DNA of 64,000 nucleotides from Nicotiana tabacum (Eukaryota > Streptophyta > Magnoliopsida > Solanales > Solanaceae). The stretch is taken from contig NC_134087.1 in assembly GCF_000715075.1 (NCBI RefSeq), positions 109,159,161 to 109,223,160 on the forward strand, read 5' to 3'. Positions within the stretch are counted from its first letter, which is position 1. Every line of letters starts with the position of its first letter. Both the position numbers and the translations under genes were made by a program. Shown in pieces: positions 48,156-57,637 of this stretch. The notes below the pieces were generated by a model. The model saw only the letters and a list, made by a program, of their open reading frames with translations. It was not told where the DNA came from and made no database searches.

Positions 48156-51100
48156 AGTTGGTATCAGAGCCTAAGTTACATAAGTCTCACAAGCCATGAG
48201 CAGGTTTAGTAGAGTTTTGTGGATCGGTACAGAGACATCTGTATTTATCCCCGGGAGGCTGCAGAAAATTTAGGAAATTCCACATTCTTGAATTCTTATT
48301 GTGCGTCATTGATTCAGCTTGAAGTGCAACTATTTGAATTCCTTTCACGCATTTGTATGCGTGCATAAGTGCTCGGTATCGACACGACTTGTGATTTCTT
48401 GATCGAGGGGCGAGATGTGACCTCTGTATGTTACTATTGGGCCAGTCTGGAGGACTTGAGGTCGGGCCTTCCAGTAGCTTGAGCCCTGAGCTATTGATTG
48501 CGTGAGCGCATGTTTCTGGATTTATATATTTGATAGTGTCCCTATTCAGGGAAGTGTAGACTGAGAGATATGTTCATATGAATTGAATGAGACGAGAAGG
48601 GCCTACTTGGGGGTAGCAAGAACTATCTGGTGCTTGATTTCCATCGTGATTTGATGTATAGCCCCGAGTTGTGGGTGTGTTGAAGGATCTTTTCATGTTG
48701 CCTAGTTGGGAAGTGAAGTAGATTTCACGTTGTGATATGAGTTCAGACTCAGGAAGATTAAGTGACTGCGTAATGTTTATGATGGTGGAACTGTATAAAG
48801 AGATATTAGTTTAAGGCAAAGCAGGTGGGTTATCTCCTACAGAGTGTTCTGCAGTTTGTGTGATCCTTATGTGGTTTGTTAGAAGTTCTCTTTTATCAGT
48901 GAATTATATGTGCTGCAGCTTGAGCTTGGATTGCGCAGAAGAGTTTTCTTGACCGTTACGAGGGTGAATGTGAGGTTCGCAAATGATTTGAAATAGGAGA
49001 TATTATGTGTTGCATGAGCTTATGAGGGATTTAGTTGAATCTCACTATAGTGCTGTGGCAGTGATAGAGTATAGGCATTGTGAGTTTTTGGTGTGTTTTG
49101 ATATGTGGCTTAAAGCCAAGTGGGGGGAGTCTGCAATAAATAAGTTGATTTCACGACTATGTGTTGTATTGATTTCGATTTAAGGTATACTTGCGAATGA
49201 GTTATGTTCTGTAGAGGGTGAGATTGAGGATGACTTGAGTAAAGGAAATTCTGGGTAAACTTTATGACTATATGAGAATCACGGAATGATTTGAGTTGTT
49301 ATTAGTGAAGGATGTAATGTGTATGGAGCAGGAATAAATTTAGTTGCATTAACGTGGAGTTACTTCCTTGTGTGTTGGAGTATTAATGGGGCACCGGTCG
49401 TTCGGTCTGTTTGGTCAGTCTAATTGAGATTTGAGCAGAGTGGAAGACTCTCGAGAATGGTTCAAATGAATTCAAGATTTGAGCCAGGAAGGCGAATGTA
49501 ATGACTTTAGATTCGCAGAAGGTCTATTCAGAGTGGGTATCTCGGTTGTGATACTTTTGGGGTGATTAAGAGAGCATTCAACGGCTTATGAGCCTTAGGG
49601 CGGTGTGGTTTATGCTAGGGTCTCGTGTGGTGAGTCTTGGTTGAGGACTGTGGTATTATGGCAAGGAGAAGTATCAATTTGAAGGTAATTCAGAAGGAAC
49701 TAGGATAAATAGGACAGCTTGGTAGTAGGTTTGATCGACATGGTAATGGATGCGATTGACTCTTTTGGTCCTTATGAGGTAGTGAGTTTCTACAGGTGTT
49801 TTGTGGAAGTACCCTTGGGTTTTGGTGGCCTGCGTGGTTTGGTTGGGTTAAGAGATTCGGTTATGATGGTTTGTCTATGTGCAAATGGGTTTTGGAGAGT
49901 TCTCGATGGTTTTTACCACAATTTGAGATGTATATTTTCTACTGGCATGAGGAGCATGTGATGTATAGTGATTTTCTCCGAATGAAATCAAATGGAAAGT
50001 TCTTGGCTAATTGCGTGGGTAGTTGCTTGTGACTCAGAGTGGATTATGAAGTTATCGTATTTTTCATATGATGGCATAGTATATGCGGTGTGTTATGTAA
50101 GATTGAGATTTGCATATGTAAAGTCACAGATCAGTTATGGAAGGAAGGACACAAGTTCTTATGCAGCACGTGCAGTTTCAGATGATTAGGCAAATGATAT
50201 TACTAATTGGTGTGGCTTGATGAGGGTATACATTTCAGAAAGGGCAATGTGATTAAGTTAATGATACTTCTTTGGTATTGCGACACTCTCTTGTTTGATC
50301 GATTGCTGATATTCGAGTTTGCTTGGTGGCACAGAAGAATTATAGAAGTACCCCTCATGGGGCGATTGGGTATTAGAGGTGTGTTATATATTCAGACGAT
50401 GGAGTTGGGAGCAGATATGGTGATTCGTGTGCTATATGGATTTGGAGACTGGGAGTTCTCATAAACTGGTTATGCTATGGTTGTGGACCGCGTGTATCAG
50501 CCTTGGGTGGTGACTATTGGGGGGATTGGAGACCCGAGTGGATTCTTTGTTGCTTAGTATGCTAGATTTTGATATGATGTTGGGTATGGACTGGTTGTCT
50601 CCGTGTTGTGTTATTCTAGACTGTCGTGCTAAGACGACAACGTTGGCTATGCCAGGGATACCACAGATTTGAGTGGCGATGTTTGACGGATTATGTTCCC
50701 AGTAGGGTGATTTCATTTTTGAAGACCCAGCGGATGGTTGGGAAGGGTTGTCTTTCTTATTTGGCCTTCGTGAGGGATGTCTGTGTAGAGGCTCCTACCA
50801 TTGATTCAATTTCTAGTGGTGAGGGACTTTTCGGATGTGTTTCCTACTATCGGGCATGTCGCCGGACAAGGTTGTTGATTTCGGTATTGATTTGGTGCTG
50901 GGCACCGTAACGTATGACACCGGCAGAGTTAAAGGAGTTAAAGGAGCAGCTTCAGGAACTTCTTGATAGGGGTTTTATTGGTAGACCAATATGGATGTGT
51001 GTTCTGCATTGAGTCGGCTATGTTGACTCCGAGTTGCCATTGTTGAAGGATGTGTCGATTTTATTGCCATTGAGCTTATTCATATTTTGAGGTGATCTAT

Positions 51101-51342
51101 GAGTTACCTTTCCGTGTTGCGAGACGTTATGATTTGTTGGTTATAGGCACATATGGTGCGGCCCTATTGGGGTCTCATAGTGGAATTCGAGCGGGAAGAG
51201 TATTGGGTATTGCTCGGTGGATGATGTATTGGTTATGTCCTTTCGGGTTTGTGTGGCGTTATGTCATTGCTTCGCCGGGGTTATGATGATTTGCTTTTGG
51301 TACTAGACGTTAAATTACGCGTGGTTGTTGATTTTGAGCATA
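48156..51342 (+). pseudogene. Internal region 2 of element A, 3'-truncated
   Basis: Colinear with internal 1 from the primer site to about 51342, with shared landmarks such as the leader, GAGGGTGAATG and the TTGAAATAGGAGAT stretch. A better protease fragment is at 50571-50610 (LGMDWLSP) with GKGCLSYLAFVRDV at about 50740 and an RT start (QELLD) at about 50955. The last roughly 0.9 kb of internal region seen in internal 1, including the purine tract, is missing. Confidence 0.75.
48159..48170 (+). promoter_or_regulatory. Primer binding site, internal 2 of element A
   Basis: TGGTATCAGAGC, three bases after the end of LTR2 and identical to the site at 40895. Confidence 0.85.
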
Positions 51343-51375
51343 GCTCGGTGGATGGTGTATTGGTTATGTCCTTTC
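51343..51375 (+). repeat. 33-bp filler copied from 51212-51244 at deletion joint
   Basis: Positions 51343-51375 repeat 51212-51244 with one mismatch (GATGG against GATGA). The duplicate sits exactly between internal 2 and the truncated LTR3 and matches nothing at the corresponding place in internal 1 or LTR2. Confidence 0.85.
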
Positions 51376-52063
51376 TAGGGGCTGGTTCTGTTGATATTAT
51401 GCCGGAGGGGCGGTTTATGGTACATGTTTTGCCCGAGGGGCTGTTTACGTCTGTTATTTTTACTCAGTGTTTTATCACTCGTTTGAAACTATTGAAAGTT
51501 GTTTTAAAAGGTTTTACTGAAATTGATCTTGATTTACGAAGTCAATAATTTCTGTATTATTTTGGAAATGTACTGCATTTGTTGTAGCGTTATAACGCGT
51601 CTTACGTGTTTTCTTACTGCTCGGCTTTCATTTACTTTTATTACTTACTGAGTTGGCGTACTCACTTTACTCCCCACACCTTGTGTGCAGATTCAGAAAA
51701 TTCTGAACATGGTAGCGGGTGTTGATTGCTTAGTGGCAGAGTCATCGGAGTTAGCACGGTAGCTTCCCGACGTTCGCAACACTTCTTTTTCTCCCTCTTG
51801 TCTTCCTTATATTGTATTTAGGATATCTTTAGACTCTTCGTTGTATTCAGACCTTAGTAGATGCTCGTAACTTGTGACACCCCGATGTCGGACTTGTGTA
51901 TTTATTCTGCACTATTCATTTAGACTTAAATTACGAGATGTTTGATTAATTAAATGCTTAAAAATGAATTTTATTGAATAATTGTTAAATTCAGGAATTG
52001 TGTCAGCTGGCCTAGTTTCATGATAGGCGCCATCACGACCGGGTTGGTTTTATGGTCGTGACA
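51376..52063 (+). repeat. LTR3 of element A, 5'-truncated
   Basis: Matches LTR2 from about 47470 to its end and finishes with GGTCGTGACA before TTAAA. The first 2.37 kb of the LTR, including TATA box and terminal TG, are deleted. Confidence 0.85.
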
Positions 52064-52068
52064 TTAAA
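52064..52068. repeat. Target duplication of element A, right copy (TTAAA)
   Basis: Identical to 12972-12976. MULE spacer sequence resumes after it. Confidence 0.85.
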
Positions 52069-52991
52069 CAAGTGCTTTTCCTTATAAATCGTACCTTGGA
52101 ACAACATGATGAACTGTACGAAACTACGAGTATGATCCTAAGATGAATTGACAATTAGTAGTTTCTTTCAGCTCAATTTTGTAGTATTTTATTAGGCATT
52201 TACAGATTAAGTAATGTTAATATTGCTTTCAAATTGAATTGTCTTTTCTTATTAAAACATAGTTAATTGAATTGTCCTGGATTAAAACATCTTCTGCTGA
52301 AGTTTTTTGGAAAAGCTTTACGACAAAACTATTGAATCCAGGACAAAAACTTCAACTTATTAAGTGCTGAAGTTTTTAGAAATCAACTAAATAATTTTAG
52401 CACCTTCTGCTTATATTTTTTGAAAAAGCTTTTACGACAAAACTATTGAATCAACGACAAAAAACATCAGAATAACTTCAGCAGTTTCTCCTGAAGTTTT
52501 TGAAAAAGCTCATGACAAAAACTTCAACATGTTTTGGTATTTTTTTAACTTGATACTTATCTTTTTTGCATTTACTAGCTACTTTTAGTCTTTTATCATC
52601 TACTTCATATTTCATTTAAATTAGTTTGACCATATAGTAAATGACCCGAAAAATTACTTTTTGCACTTACATTGATTATGTGAAAATTTTTCAGGCTGAA
52701 GTTATTTTTTTACTATAGAAAACTGTGGGCTGATTAGGGCTGAAGTTATATTTCTTTTTGCATTTACCAACTACTTGTTTTACCACCTACTTATCTTGTT
52801 TCATTCAATTTCTCTGAACGTAAAATAGTAAAAACACCTGAAAAGTTACTTTTACATTTATAGATGTTAAATTGATTAGGTGCACGCTTTGGTAAAAGTC
52901 ATTTGAAAATTTCATAGTCATTCATAGTCTTCCATCATATTTCTTTAAATTTATATTCATCCTTAGCCTTTTAGCTTTTGGTAAAGAAAGA
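52069..52991. other. MULE spacer with duplicated array (copy b continuation)
   Basis: About 200 bp of unique AT-rich DNA, then hairpin-array units at 52270-52530 and the spacer 52550-52961 that matches 11455-11880. No coding is visible until the ATG at 52992. Confidence 0.7.
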
Positions 52992-53491
52992 ATGTCTGGT
53001 GCAAGCAGAAGTAGGAACCCTACAATGGATGAAATTATGCAGAAGTGGGAGAGTTTGAAGTGTGAGTGGTACAATAACGTACCGATGTCTAATCTTATGC
53101 ATTTGTGGAATCAAATAAAGGTTGATTGGGAGAGAATCAGACCACAGTTTTTGCCAACGAATCATTCCAGAACAGGCTTAACCTTGAATGTAGTTGTGGA
53201 GGTTATTCAACCTTGTTTGACAAGGTCGTGCATCAGTTTGATAGTTTTAAATTTCCCATCGGGGACGACTATGCCAAGCTGCAAAACAACCTGAAGACTC
53301 TTCTTTCTCTTATGGACAGAGTAATAGTTGAACAAAGTCAGTTGCGTGATGAATTCAACAAGTTGAAGATTGATCTCGTTGGACTCTATGGTCTTTTGCC
53401 GGAGTATCCTATAGTTATCTCCGATACTGATGATGATGAGATATTTCAAGAAATTGAGGAGTACTATTTTGATGATGGTAATGATGCTTAG
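52992..53491 (+). pseudogene. Small MULE-borne ORF of unknown function, one frameshift
   Basis: ATG at 52992 opens a frame that fits the protein as far as about 53150. A second frame, open before 53126, continues to a stop at 53491. The switch is probably in the T run at 53148-53152, giving an original product of about 165 residues. The N-terminal half is Trp-rich and basic (MDEIMQKWESLKCEWYNN). The middle has regularly spaced Leu (LMDRVIVEQSQLRDEFNKL), suggesting a coiled coil. The C-terminus is strongly acidic (DTDDDEIFQEIEEYYFDDG). No known domain is recognised. It lies between the Ulp1 and transposase genes and might be an accessory MULE protein or a captured host fragment. An intron instead of a frameshift is possible. 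Confidence 0.5.
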
Positions 53492-53525
53492 TTTTTTTTA
53501 ATCCTTTTTTTATGTTTTAATGTTG

Positions 53526-54000
53526 TGCTTTTTTGTTTACTTCAGCGTATTCATTAGAGAATATGCTGAAGTTATTAAGTACATTTTCTATAACTTCAGC
53601 CTAGAGATGCTGAAGTTTTTGTTTGTACATGCATTTCTTTTGTGTGTTGTACGTGTATGTGTGTGTGTGTGTGTGTGTATCCTCTTTCTTCTTAGCTTTT
53701 TGTTGCATTATCCTTGTTATCGTTGGTATTTGATTTGTACTTCTAGTCAGTACTGAGTTAATCCTATTAGTTGGTTTTATGTTTAGTTTTCGTAATCCTT
53801 TTTCATATTTTTATGCTGTGCTTTTTTATTTACTTCAGCATATTCATTAGAGAATATGCTGAAGTTATTAAGTACATTTTCTATAACTTCAGCCTAGAGA
53901 TGCTGAAGTTTTTGTTTGTACATGCATTTCTTTTGTGTGTTGTACGTGTATGTGTGTGTGTGTGTGTGTGTATGTGTGTGTATGTTTGTTAAGGATATTT
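53526..54000. repeat. 293-bp tandem duplication, each unit with a (GT)n tract
   Basis: Two units starting near 53526 and 53819 are almost identical over about 180 bp. Each has two ACTTCAGC/GCTGAAGT inverted pairs and ends in a TGTGTGTG tract (about 53657-53678 and 53950-53985). Small ORFs in it are shadows of the repeat. Confidence 0.85.
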
Positions 54001-54200
54001 ATTTCACATACTGTAACTTGAAGTTTTTTCTCGCTGAAGTCATTGCGTACATTTTTAAAATGCAACCAAACCTGTAAGCCTGCGCAACAAAAATGAGTGA
54101 TTTATACTTTAATAGTATATAAAATAGTCCAAGAGTTTTTTTTTATTTCTATGAAAAAAATCACATTTCAAATATTTCATACAATAATGAAAGTCTAAAT

Positions 54201-56954
54201 TCAGACCAAGGAGTATTGAAGGTTGGAGTATTTTTTAGTGTGTTTCTTGGAATATGGATGAGGTGCTGGAGAAGAAAGGCAAGTTGTTCTATTATGCCCA
54301 ACTTGTTTGCATCGACTATATTTGGTAGACTTCAATGGTACCGATTCAGTCGCATGGATATGCCTCTTCTTTTGTCTTCTTCCTTGTAAAGTCTTTACAT
54401 CGAGAGGTTTTGTGATCTCAGATTCTTTATTTTTTGGAATATTCCATGAATTTTGATCTCCTACGATATTCACATATCCTTCATATGTTTTCAACCATAT
54501 TGCCTTTGAATACCAATATGAGCAGTAATCAGATTTCTGCAAATATCTCTTCTTAATAGCAGCAATTGCATGTGGACAAGGCAATTCATCAAGTTGGAAT
54601 TTCAAGCAGTCACAAGTTCTCTTCTTTAAGTCCACAACGAATTCGATTCCTTCACTATTTATTCTAAACAACATTGAATGAAGGTTGAACACCTAAGAAG
54701 GAATAAAAAATTAAGATAAACTATATTAGTGTATTGTTGCTTCAAAATAAAAAGTATGAAGTTTTTAAATGTAAGCAGTAAATCACTACAACAGATATAA
54801 AAAGTTGAAGTTAATAAACATACTCACAAACATTTTGCAATCCAAGTCCATCTTCTTAGTCATCTCTTCTTCTACCCATATTGATACTCGGTGAAAAGTT
54901 TTATTTGCTTTTTTTCTCCGTTCGTAAAACCACTCTCCCAACTTTTCTTGGATGAAATCTAACATTCTTAAAATAGGCATCTCTCTTGCTTTTAGTAAAA
55001 CAGAATTCATTGATTCTACCATATTTGTTGTTAGCATATCATAACATCGTCGTGGGAACCACGATCGAGCCCATCTCTCTGGAGGCTCTTCCATTATGTA
55101 ACTGTATGTTTTCTTGTCAACACTTTTGAGTTGGGATATTAACTAATTAAAATCTTCACATTTCTATGATCTTGCAGCACTTTGAAAAATATTTATTACC
55201 GTGGCTTTTACATGTCTTTGCTTTAAATTTTTCTCAAAGTGATAGAGGCAGATACCATGGTGAGCTTCAGGATAAACTTTTCTAATCCCATTTGCGATTG
55301 ATTAGTTTCTATCTGACAAGAAAACCAGTTTACGATGGACTTGAATTGCTTTTCTCATTTCCCCGAAGAACCAAATGTATGCCTCATTGTTTTCTGAATC
55401 TACTACACATAAAGATAGAGAAAAGATTTGATTGTTTGCATCCTTTGATACAACAACAAATAGAATACCACAATATTTTGACTTCAAAAACATTGCATCT
55501 ACTGCAATAACAGGTCTACAGTAGGACCAACCAGCTATTGATGCCGCAGGAGCAAAGAACATGTAAGCAAATCTGTACAGTGAAACACAAAAAAAACAAA
55601 TCATAAGGTGTGAAGTTTTTCAAATAGGAACATTTGAAACTTCAGGCTAATGGTTAGTATTGTTTTACTTACCTATCCTGCTCATCTCTTTTTATGCTTG
55701 TGTACGTTCCTGGATTTTTGTGCACTATCATGTGTAGGTGTGAAGGAAAAATCTGGTAGTTCTCTTCCGGTTTCCCCTTATACAAGCAACAACTTTTTGA
55801 ATAGCTCGGCATGCCTTGTGATAACCAATGTCAATTACAGATATCTTTTTCATTTCATTTTCTACAAAGGTTGGTTTAACCTCTATCTTTTTGTCTCGAA
55901 CATTTTCTATAATTTGATCACTTATAAAATTTGATGTAACATGCTTTTGATCTGATTTTCTTGCATCAATCGAGCATTCATGGTTGTTATGATATTTTAT
56001 CACCCTGAATAATGTGGAATGTTTTATTCTCGTAGCACGTACATTCCAACCACATTTCTCCATGATGCATTTCAGCTCGTATCTCTTTGAACATGATCTA
56101 ACAACAGTGAATTCAACTTTTTGGTTTATCTCCAAGCTGCAGAAAAATTTAGTCATGTTTTGTTTGTTCTCAAAAATTAATCCGACTCTTACTTCCTCAA
56201 GCAACGCATCGTGCCTAAGTATTTTACATGGTGGAGATTTTTTCAGCTTTCTCCTCACTCTTTTTCTTGATTTCTGAGAAGCACTAGAAGTTTCAACAAT
56301 TTCTTCAATTCTATCTGATGTTATCGGTATAAGCTCCATGTTTACTTCATTTTCGTTGTTGCTTATCATTGCAGAAGGTAACAAAAAACATTGTTGGATT
56401 GTGTGTTGGTTGTCAATTTGCATTATTAGTTGTCCTTCTTCTTGGTCATCGACACACTTGTATGAATTTATTGGAGGAGTGGGTAATTGTTGAAACATTA
56501 TATATTCTGAAGCAGCTGTAATGTTAGAAGGTTGTTGCTCGTTGTCTACTTCTATTAGTGATTGTCCTACTTCATGTTGATAATCAGCAAAAGGTTCTGA
56601 ATATATTGCATATGCAAGAGATTGTTTGAATGCTGCAAATTCTGAATGTTATATTTTTTCGATGACAAAATGGAAATTCTTGTAGGCTGAATCAGTTATA
56701 AGCAAATGTATACAGATACTGAGTTTTTCATCTAAAGTTACAAGCATTCCTTTGCTTGTATTTAGTTTGATATCAAACCATACTTTTAGTGAATATCCGC
56801 TTGAATCAATATTTGTAACTTCACTAATTTTTTCCAGGAAAGTATGGAATGATATTTTCTTATTAAGTAGAACAAGTTTTGTATCATGATCCAAATATTT
56901 GAAATCAAGAGTCCACCTCCCATTGAAAGTAATAATGATGCAAATCGAACTCAT
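54201..56954 (-). pseudogene. MuDR/MULE transposase pseudogene
   Basis: The enzyme of this family cuts and joins element ends with a DDE RNase H-like domain. Minus-strand order: N-terminal segment from ATG at 56954 (NGRWTLDFKYL, PB1-like in position); MuDR-type DNA-binding region about 56250-55900 (VRVGLIFENKQNMTKFF through CGWNVRATRIKH to NHECS); DDE core with Asp at 55497-55499 (VIAVDAMF), Asp at 55311-55313 (FLSDRN) and Glu at 55014-55016 (NMVESMNS); SWIM finger CDC...CPH at 54570-54614; C-terminal knuckle SRCKQVGHNRTTC whose first Cys is Tyr. Introns are visible at about 55675-55575 and 54828-54693. Stops at 56649-56651, 55302-55304, 55164-55166 and 55143-55145 and a frameshift near 55750 make it dead. 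Confidence 0.85.
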
Positions 56955-57059
56955 CCCGCAGAAACATGTTTAGTGGCAAGTATTAGGAAAGTGAACAAAA
57001 GAATTTAGTTATGAAGTTCATAAAAAATGTAAGCACATTGAAGCTGAAGTTGGGCAAAT

Positions 57060-57540
57060 GTACTAGAACATTTTCTGCTTATCTATAGTGAAGTTTTCAA
57101 AAAAAGGTTCATGAAGAAGGCGATAAATGCAGGACTAAGACTTGAGCATAAACTAAATTTAACTTCAGCATGTAGGAGAAAATTACATAGTGCAGGAGGA
57201 AAACTTTTAGGTTGTTTGTCCTGAAGTTTTTACAAATGAACTAAATCACTTCAGCATCTTCTGCTGAAGTTTTTTGAAAAACGATGTATGACAAAATTAA
57301 TGAATCCTTGATAGAAAACTAGCTTATTAAGTGCTGATGTTTTTTGAAATAAACTAAATAATTTCAGCATATTCGGCTAAAGTTTTTTAAAAAAAAGCTG
57401 TATGACATAATTAATGAATCCAGGGACAAAAACTTCAGCTTATTAAGTGCTGACGTTTTATAAATGAACTAAATAACTTCAGCACATTGGGCTGAAGTTT
57501 TAGCAAATGAATTAAATAAATTTCAGCATGTTTTAGCATT
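57060..57540. repeat. Hairpin-motif array upstream of the transposase gene
   Basis: Three to four degenerate units of the 113-bp type, same orientation as 10960-11450, with TGAAAAACGATGTATGAC, AACTAAATAACTTCAGC and GTGCTGA landmarks. It lies between the transposase start and element F, so the motif flanks both MULE genes. Confidence 0.8.
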
Positions 57541-57632
57541 AATTACATAATATACAGGAGTAAACGTAACAAACACAATTAAAGTAGTAATTATATTGCA
57601 TTGGGGGTATGTGTTAGTGTAATAACTACATT

Positions 57633-57637
57633 CCTAT
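57633..57637. repeat. Presumed target duplication of element F (CCTAT), left copy
   Basis: Five bases directly before the LTR start. The partner would lie beyond 64000, so this is assigned by position only. Confidence 0.45.

Larger units (their letters stand above)
12977..52063 (+). mobile_element. Element A: non-autonomous Ty3/gypsy with LTR-int-LTR-int-LTR layout, disrupted
   Basis: The order is LTR1 (12977-13092 and 38072-40891), internal 1 (40892-45100), LTR2 (45101-48155), internal 2 (48156-51342), filler, and truncated LTR3 (51376-52063). A TTAAA duplication flanks the whole. LTRs begin TGTAACGACCCGAC and end GGTCGTGACA. Each internal region starts with TGGTATCAGAGC, the plant initiator-Met primer site. 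Both internal regions lack gag and most of pol and keep only protease and early RT fragments, so the family probably depended on relatives for movement. Element B is inserted in LTR1. Confidence 0.85.
6036..57637. mobile_element. Decayed Mutator-like element (MULE) carrying Ulp1, split by nested LTR elements
   Basis: The host layer consists of 6036-12976 and 52069-57637 once element A (12977-52063) and one copy of its TTAAA duplication are removed. It holds a plus-strand DUF1985/Ulp1 pseudogene and a minus-strand MuDR-type transposase pseudogene in convergent arrangement, a gene pair known from plant MULEs that carry ulp1-like genes. Shared sequence ties the two halves together: the block 10711-11880 is repeated as 12290-12976 plus 52069-52960, and the same ACTTCAGC/GCTGAAGT arrays occur at 10960-11450, 12660-12960, 52270-52530 and 57060-57540. 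The terminal inverted repeats are not identified. The left end was cut by the Tat/Ogre-like LTR at 6035 and the right end lies beyond element F. Confidence 0.7.

Noticed and set aside
53520..53992. Two hydrophobic ORFs with poly-Val/Cys tracts
   Set aside because: They are translations of the 293-bp duplication and its (GT)n tract; the two products are repeats of each other.
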